A DNA stretch of 64,000 bases from CAYQQQ01 sp964420125 (GTDB taxonomy: Bacteria > Actinomycetota > Acidimicrobiia > Acidimicrobiales > Microtrichaceae): contig CAYQQQ010000001.1 in assembly GCA_964420125.1 (NCBI GenBank), positions 124,001 through 188,000 of the forward strand, written 5' to 3'. Position numbers and translations under genes: made by a program. The notes beneath the pieces are model-generated. The model was not told the origin of the DNA. It saw only the letters and a program-made list of their open reading frames with translations, and did not search any database. This document shows positions 59,429 through 64,000 of the stretch, piece by piece. Each line of letters begins with the position of its first letter. Positions within the stretch are counted from its first letter, which is position 1.

Positions 59429-60814
59429 TCAGCCCAGCTTGCTCATCACCCGGAGCAGCACCGGTTCCATCTCACCTCCGCCGCGGTTGTCGTCGAAGCG
59501 GGCGTCCTGTCGCAGCAGCGACCGTCGGGTGAGCTCGGCCCCGATCCAGCACAGCGGCTCGGGAGGGAACCTGGCTTCGCGCGAGTCGACGAAGCAGAGC
59601 TCGGTCAGCTCGCTGGTCCTGGCGAGCAGCTTGTCGGCCAGCACCTTGCCGCCGGTGTGGCTGGGCGCCACGCCGTGGCCGTTGTAGCCGAGGCCGTAGT
59701 GGAGCCGGCCGTCCATGAGGGTGCCGAACATGGGGAGGAAGGCCACGGTCATCCCCACCGGTCCGCCCCAGTGGTGGGTGAAGCCCACCTCCGTCAGCTG
59801 GGGGAAGGTCCGGTGGAAGGTCTCGGTGAGCCGCGCCAGGATGCGCTCGTCGCGGTCGTGGCGCGGGGCGATGCGCCCGCCGTAGTGGATGACCCCGTCG
59901 CTGCCACCCCAGAGGATGCGACCGTCCAGCGTGCGACGGTAGTAGTGCACGTAGTTGCGCTTGTCCTCGATGCCGCAGCTGCTCTCCCACCCGACGCTGT
60001 CCCACTGGGCGTCGGTCAGCGGCTCGGTCATGGCGATGTAGGTGTAGAGCGGCACGACCTTGTCGGAGAACCACGGGGTCTGGGAGGCCCAGGCGTTGGT
60101 GGCGAGCACCACCTGTTCGGCGTCGACGGCACCGGCGTTGGTGCGAACCCTGATCCGACCCCCGACCTCGTCGATCCCGGTCACCTCGGTCCGCTCGTAC
60201 ACCTGCGCCCCGAGGCGCTCCACCACCCGTGCCAGACCTCGGGCGAGCTTTGCGGGGTGCACCACGGCGCAGTGCTCCTCACGCAGGCCCCCGACGTAGG
60301 TGGGCGAGTGGACCTCCGCCTGGGCCTCCTCACGTCCGAGACGGGTGAAGCCCTCCAGGCCCAGCGCCTCTGCGGCTGCGAGGTCGGCCTCGACACGTTC
60401 CATCTGCGGGCGGTTGGTGGCGACCACCATGAGCCCCCCGTGGACCCACTCGCAGTCGATCTCGTGGCGGGCGATGGTGGCACCCATCTCCTCCACCGAG
60501 GCCGCCACCGCCCGGTGCGCCGCAGCCGCGGGCGCGTCGCCGTGGTGGCGGCGCAGGTGCGACAGGCTCATGTCCAGCAGGGTCATGGCGAACCCGCCGT
60601 TGCGACCGCTGGCCCCGAAGCCGATCACCTCCCGCTCGAGCACCACCACCTCCAGGGAAGGGTCCGCCTCCCTGAGCTGGAAGGCCGTCCACAACCCGGT
60701 GAACCCGCCGCCGACGATCACCACGTCCGCCTGTCGATGGCCTCGGAGGCCGGCGGAGGGGACGTGCGGCGACGTCTCGTGCCAGTAGGACGACGAACCC
60801 AGGTACTGCACCAC
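59429..60814 (-). CDS. FAD-dependent amine/amino-acid oxidoreductase (DAO superfamily)
   Basis: A 461-aa flavoprotein of the glycine oxidase / gamma-glutamylputrescine oxidoreductase-like group. FAD motif VVIVGGGFTG (residues 31-40), EREVIGFGASGRNGGF, VLATNAWA and the final LHYGLGYNGHGVAPSHTGGKVLADKLL, all characteristic. It oxidises a secondary or primary amine to imine with electrons to O2 or a carrier. The GTG at 60814 has GGAGG 5 nt upstream; reading frames extending far upstream overlap the divergent TetR gene and are rejected. Divergent from TetR (61001) with an operator-like palindrome between, suggesting induction by its amine substrate. Confidence 0.82.
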   Translation of the reverse strand: MVQYLGSSSYWHETSPHVPSAGLRGHRQADVVIVGGGFTGLWTAFQLREADPSLEVVVLEREVIGFGASGRNGGFAMTLLDMSLSHLRRHHGDAPAAAAHRAVAASVEEMGATIARHEIDCEWVHGGLMVVATNRPQMERVEADLAAAEALGLEGFTRLGREEAQAEVHSPTYVGGLREEHCAVVHPAKLARGLARVVERLGAQVYERTEVTGIDEVGGRIRVRTNAGAVDAEQVVLATNAWASQTPWFSDKVVPLYTYIAMTEPLTDAQWDSVGWESSCGIEDKRNYVHYYRRTLDGRILWGGSDGVIHYGGRIAPRHDRDERILARLTETFHRTFPQLTEVGFTHHWGGPVGMTVAFLPMFGTLMDGRLHYGLGYNGHGVAPSHTGGKVLADKLLARTSELTELCFVDSREARFPPEPLCWIGAELTRRSLLRQDARFDDNRGGGEMEPVLLRVMSKLG

Positions 60815-60970
60815 CTCGACCTCCGGTGCTCCGACGAGGGGCACATCGTCGTCCACCCTGGAGCGGGGGACAAGCGCCGCCGCCCGACGCCCCGGTCGAC
60901 GACCCGGACCCGCGGGTGGAGACTGGATCCAGAGGGCGGACTCAGGGGCCGATGTCGAGGTCCGACGATT

Positions 60971-60992
60971 CTCTGGAACAATCGCTCCAGAG
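60971..60992. promoter_or_regulatory. candidate TetR operator
   Basis: CTCTGGA (60971-60977) and TCCAGAG (60986-60992), perfect 7-bp arms with an 8-nt centre, directly before the TetR start at 61001. Size and symmetry fit a TetR dimer site that would control this gene and the divergent FAD oxidoreductase. Confidence 0.6.
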
Positions 60993-61000
60993 AGCGTACG

Positions 61001-61675
61001 ATGGCACGGATGGGACCGAAGACCCCTCGACGACACCAACAGGGCGAGGAGTCTCGCCAGCGCATCCTGGACGCGGTCATCCAGATCGCTGCCGAGCGCG
61101 GCTACGAGGGCACCACCGTGGCCCTGGTCAGCGACCGGTCGGGCCTCCCGGTCAGCTCGATCTACTGGCACTTCGGCAAGAAGGACGACCTGATCGCCGC
61201 GGTGATCCAGCGCAGCTTCGACGAGTGGGAGGCCGGCCTCGACGACATCCCCGAGCTGTCGCCGGACATGAACCGCCGCGAGATGCTCACCGCCGTGCTC
61301 CGCCACGAGGCCGGCAGCCTGGCCGACCACCCCGACTTCCTCCGCTTCGGGCTCATGCTGGCGCTGGAGGAGCGGGCGGACGAGCCGAGGGCCCGCCGGA
61401 TCTTCCTCACCGTGCGACGCCGGAGCCTCGAGCGCATCGAGCGCGGCCTCACCCTCTTCCTCGCCCTGCAGGGCGTCGCCGACGAGGCCTTCGCCCGACG
61501 CGCCGCCGTGTTGACCATGGCCGCCGTCGACGGCCTCTTCATCGCCCGACAGGCCGACGCCGGCGTCGACCTCGACGAGCACTTCGCCATGCTCGCCGCA
61601 TCGCTCGAGCTGCTCTTCGAGGAACGGGTCGCGGAGCTGCAGGACGCATCGCACGAGGATCCCCAGGGACGCTGA
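61001..61675 (+). CDS. TetR/AcrR-family transcriptional regulator
   Basis: A 224-aa regulator. N-terminal HTH at about residues 18-65 (ESRQRILDAVIQIAAERGYEGTTVALVSDRSGLPVSSIYWHFGKKDDLIAAVIQRSF), the canonical TetR pattern; helical C-terminal domain with VRRRSLERIERGLTLFLALQG. ATG 61001 is only 8 nt after the palindromic operator, so the transcript may be nearly leaderless; ATG 61010 is an alternative. It faces the amine-type FAD oxidoreductase and is followed after 29 nt by molybdoenzyme G on the same strand, so it may form an operon with and regulate G as well. Confidence 0.88.
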   Translation: MARMGPKTPRRHQQGEESRQRILDAVIQIAAERGYEGTTVALVSDRSGLPVSSIYWHFGKKDDLIAAVIQRSFDEWEAGLDDIPELSPDMNRREMLTAVLRHEAGSLADHPDFLRFGLMLALEERADEPRARRIFLTVRRRSLERIERGLTLFLALQGVADEAFARRAAVLTMAAVDGLFIARQADAGVDLDEHFAMLAASLELLFEERVAELQDASHEDPQGR

Positions 61676-61704
61676 CACCCAACTCCAGGAGACAGGTCAC
61701 ACCG

Positions 61705-64000
61705 ATGCACGAACCGAGCACCACCGACGCCTCCGACGCCGACCGAGGGCGGGGCACCACCACCGAGGCGGCCTACCGGGACCGCGCCGGCGGCCCATGG
61801 GACCGGGTGGTCAAGGTCAGCCACTGCGTGGACTGCCTCCCCGGGAGCTGCTCGCTCAACGCCTTCGTCCGAGACGGGGTCGTCGTGCGCGAGGAGTCCT
61901 CCGGCGACATCCCCGTGGTCGAGCCCGGGGTGCCCGACATGAACCCGCTGGTGTGCCAGAAGGGCCTCGCCTGGAGCCGCCAGCTCCGCTCCCCCGACCG
62001 GCTGCTGCACCCGATGCGCCGGGTCGGTGAGCGCGGCAGCGGCCGCTGGGAGCGCATCAGCTGGGACGAGGCGCTCGAGGAGGTGGCCGAGGCGATCCTC
62101 GACGCCATCGAGGAGATCGGCCCGGAGTCCGTGGTGCAGGAGGGGTCGCCCGAGATCGGCATGGTCGCCCCGGCCATGCGGTTCGGCACGGCGATGGGCG
62201 CCACGGTGCTCGACGTGAACGGCTCCATCAACGACTTCTGGGCCGGCTTCCACCAGGTGTACGGGAAGTTCTACCCCGCGTACTCCTACGACGACCTCTT
62301 CCACAGCGACACGATCTTCATCTGGCACGCCAACCCGGCGTTCACGATGATCCCCGTGTTCCACTACATCCCGGAAGCCCGCTATCGGGGCGCCCAGGTG
62401 GTGCTGGTGGCCCCGGACGTCAGCCCGAGCCACACCCACGCCGACGTGCACGCACCGGTGCGCCCGGGCACCGACGCGGCGCTGGCGCTGGCCATGTGCC
62501 AGGTCGTGCTGGCCGAGGGACTGCTCGACACCGACTTCGTGGCCACCCAGACGGACCTCCCCCTGCTGGTGCGCACCGACGACGGCCGGTTCCTGCGGGA
62601 CTCGGACCTCGTCGAGGACGGGCGCGAGGACCGGTTCCTGCTGGCCACCACCGAGGACGGCCCCACGCCGGCCGATCCGGGCGACCTGCTGGCCAACTCG
62701 CGGGCCGGCACCGTGACGCTGGAGGGCCGCTGGTCGGTCGCCCTCCACGACGGCACCGAGGTCGAGGTGGAGCCCCTGCTCGCCGTGCTGCGACGGCAGC
62801 TGGACCGCGACCACACGCCCGAGCAGGCGAGCGGCGTCTGCGGCGTCGAGCCGGGGACGATCCGCACGCTGGCACGGCTCGCCGCGCACGGGCGGACCCA
62901 CGTGATGGTGCCGGGAGGGATGTCCAAGTACTTCCACGGCGACCTGATCGCCCGCTCCGTGCTCCTGCTGCTGGGCCTGACCGGCAACTGGGGTCGCAAG
63001 GGCGCCGGCCTCGGCGGGTGGGCGACCGGGCTGTTCGACGGGCACCTGCTGGCCATGTCGAAGCCTGCACCCGGCGTCGAGGGTGCGGCGACGGTGGTGG
63101 AGATGATGGACGCGGCGCGCACGATGATGCTGGCCGCGGACGACACCCTCACCCCCGAGCTGGCCACGGTGCAGATGCTGCGGATGCTGACCTCCGGGAT
63201 GGGGATGGTCCCGCCCGCCTTCTTCTGGTACCGCCACGCCGGCTTCGCCGAACGCATGGACGACCCGGCGCTGGTCACCGGCGGGCTGAGGTCCTTCGGC
63301 GACTACCTGGAGGAGGCGACCTCGAAGGGGTGGTGGCGCGGCGTCGACGGCCCCGACGACGAGCACCCGCCGAGGGTGCTCGTCGAGGTGGCGGGCAACA
63401 TGCTGCGCCGCACCCGAGGCGGCAAGACCGTGCTGCTGGAGAAGCTGTGGCCGCAGCTCACCAAGGTGGTGGTCATCGACATCCGCATGTCGGAGACGGC
63501 CCGCTACGCCGACATCGTGCTGCCGGCAGCCGGCAGCTACGAGAAGGCGGGCTTCGGCATGCAGACGCCGTGGACGATGACCCTCGCCTTCAGCGACGCG
63601 GCGGTCGAACCACCCGGGGAGGCCAGGGGCGAGTGGTGGATGCTCACCGAGCTGCTCGAGACGCTGGCGCGGCGTGCCGCGGCGCGTGGCCTGGAGTCCT
63701 ACCGCGACGCCGCGGGAACGCAGCGGCGCTACGACGAGCTCGCCGGGAAGTTCACCTTCGGCGGCGCCATCCGTGACGAGGAGGACCTGGCGGACGAGAT
63801 GATCCGCGACGCGGAGATGATCGGCAACCTCCCTGCCGGGACCTCGCTGGACACCCTGCGCCGTGACGGGTTCACCCGCTACGCGGACTGGGGGATGATG
63901 GCCATGGCCCAGGGCCAGGCATCTCCGTTCCCCGAGGGCGAGACCCACGTCCCGCTGCGCAACCACGTCGAGCTGGGCCACCCGTACCCCACCCTCACGC
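61705..64000 (+). CDS. molybdopterin oxidoreductase, DMSO-reductase superfamily (paralogue G), cut by window end
   Basis: The first 765 residues of a member of the six-paralogue family (others are 913-943 aa). The frame stays open to base 64000, so about 160 residues are missing here. Predicted cluster ligands H40, C44, C49 and C84 (HCVDCLPGSC, then VCQKGLAW, where the others have GC). Asp177 (INDFWAGFHQVYG) predicted Mo ligand; RRVGERGSG present at 105-113. It groups with B, C and F by the four-residue Cys spacing. ATG 61705, with CAGGAGA upstream. Directly downstream of a TetR gene, the only paralogue with a linked TetR. Partner genes may lie beyond the window. Confidence 0.88.
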   Translation, partial: MHEPSTTDASDADRGRGTTTEAAYRDRAGGPWDRVVKVSHCVDCLPGSCSLNAFVRDGVVVREESSGDIPVVEPGVPDMNPLVCQKGLAWSRQLRSPDRLLHPMRRVGERGSGRWERISWDEALEEVAEAILDAIEEIGPESVVQEGSPEIGMVAPAMRFGTAMGATVLDVNGSINDFWAGFHQVYGKFYPAYSYDDLFHSDTIFIWHANPAFTMIPVFHYIPEARYRGAQVVLVAPDVSPSHTHADVHAPVRPGTDAALALAMCQVVLAEGLLDTDFVATQTDLPLLVRTDDGRFLRDSDLVEDGREDRFLLATTEDGPTPADPGDLLANSRAGTVTLEGRWSVALHDGTEVEVEPLLAVLRRQLDRDHTPEQASGVCGVEPGTIRTLARLAAHGRTHVMVPGGMSKYFHGDLIARSVLLLLGLTGNWGRKGAGLGGWATGLFDGHLLAMSKPAPGVEGAATVVEMMDAARTMMLAADDTLTPELATVQMLRMLTSGMGMVPPAFFWYRHAGFAERMDDPALVTGGLRSFGDYLEEATSKGWWRGVDGPDDEHPPRVLVEVAGNMLRRTRGGKTVLLEKLWPQLTKVVVIDIRMSETARYADIVLPAAGSYEKAGFGMQTPWTMTLAFSDAAVEPPGEARGEWWMLTELLETLARRAAARGLESYRDAAGTQRRYDELAGKFTFGGAIRDEEDLADEMIRDAEMIGNLPAGTSLDTLRRDGFTRYADWGMMAMAQGQASPFPEGETHVPLRNHVELGHPYPTLT

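Noticed and set aside
59429..61678. 749-aa reading of the FAD oxidoreductase extending through the TetR gene
   Set aside because: The added part is antisense to a clear TetR gene; GTG 60814 has a good ribosome-binding site and the expected N-terminus.
1..64000. tRNA, rRNA, riboswitch, transposase, integrase or phage genes
   Set aside because: I looked for typical motifs and found none that I could support; the dispersed hairpins are the only sign of possibly mobile DNA.

Overview
The window is G+C-rich DNA (about 70% by eye) with GTG/TTG starts, coenzyme F420 biosynthesis (cofD), two F420-type luciferase-like oxidoreductases and many CoA-linked catabolic genes. This suggests an uncultured or environmental high-GC actinobacterium, possibly of the class Acidimicrobiia. 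That placement is inference; no rRNA or tRNA gene was seen. A 100-N assembly gap at 48282-48381 shows this is a draft scaffold.

The main content (about 4.3-45 kb, plus the right edge) is an unusual concentration of molybdopterin enzymes of the DMSO-reductase superfamily. There are seven catalytic subunits in 64 kb. Six (A 5234-7975, B 13302-16058, C 16220-18985, E 29626-32442, F 42013-44844, G 61705-end) are 910-945 aa paralogues of one family. They share an N-terminal His/Cys iron-sulfur motif, an RRVGERGSG signature and a conserved Asp predicted to bind molybdenum, and none has an export signal. The seventh (D, 21914-25459) is a 1181-aa Tat-exported type II catalytic subunit. D has its own beta (ferredoxin-like), gamma (haem-binding-type lipoprotein) and delta (TorD-like chaperone) genes. 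F also has beta, gamma and delta genes plus a small ferredoxin/zinc-ribbon protein, but none of its subunits carries an export signal.

Two parallel catabolic cassettes each combine a lone molybdoenzyme with an SCP-x-type thiolase, an AMP-forming acyl-CoA ligase and an acyl-CoA dehydrogenase: B plus 9162-13280, and E plus 32439-37509 (which adds a nitroreductase). A is paired with a short-chain dehydrogenase and faces an F420-type oxidoreductase. Together they look like a multi-branch pathway in which molybdenum enzymes oxidise, hydroxylate or hydrate a hydrophobic substrate (steroid, isoprenoid or branched chain), followed by CoA activation and beta-oxidation. The substrate cannot be read from sequence. 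A two-part 25-bp motif recurs in four promoter regions of these clusters and may mark a common regulon.

Flanking regions: 0-4.3 kb has cofD, a carotenoid-isomerase-like FAD enzyme, a TetR regulator and a hendecad coiled-coil membrane protein. 25.7-29.6 kb has an acyltransferase, an extended SDR, a second F420-type enzyme and a small membrane protein. 45-57.6 kb has an Rrf2 regulator and a type IV pilus operon (GspE/PilB ATPase, major prepilin, PilC, three minor-pilin-type genes including a 1305-aa giant, a PilM-PilN fusion and PilO). 57.6-64 kb has a PAS-GGDEF protein, an amine-oxidase-type FAD enzyme facing a TetR gene, and molybdoenzyme G, cut by the window end. Several distinct intergenic hairpin families are scattered between genes.
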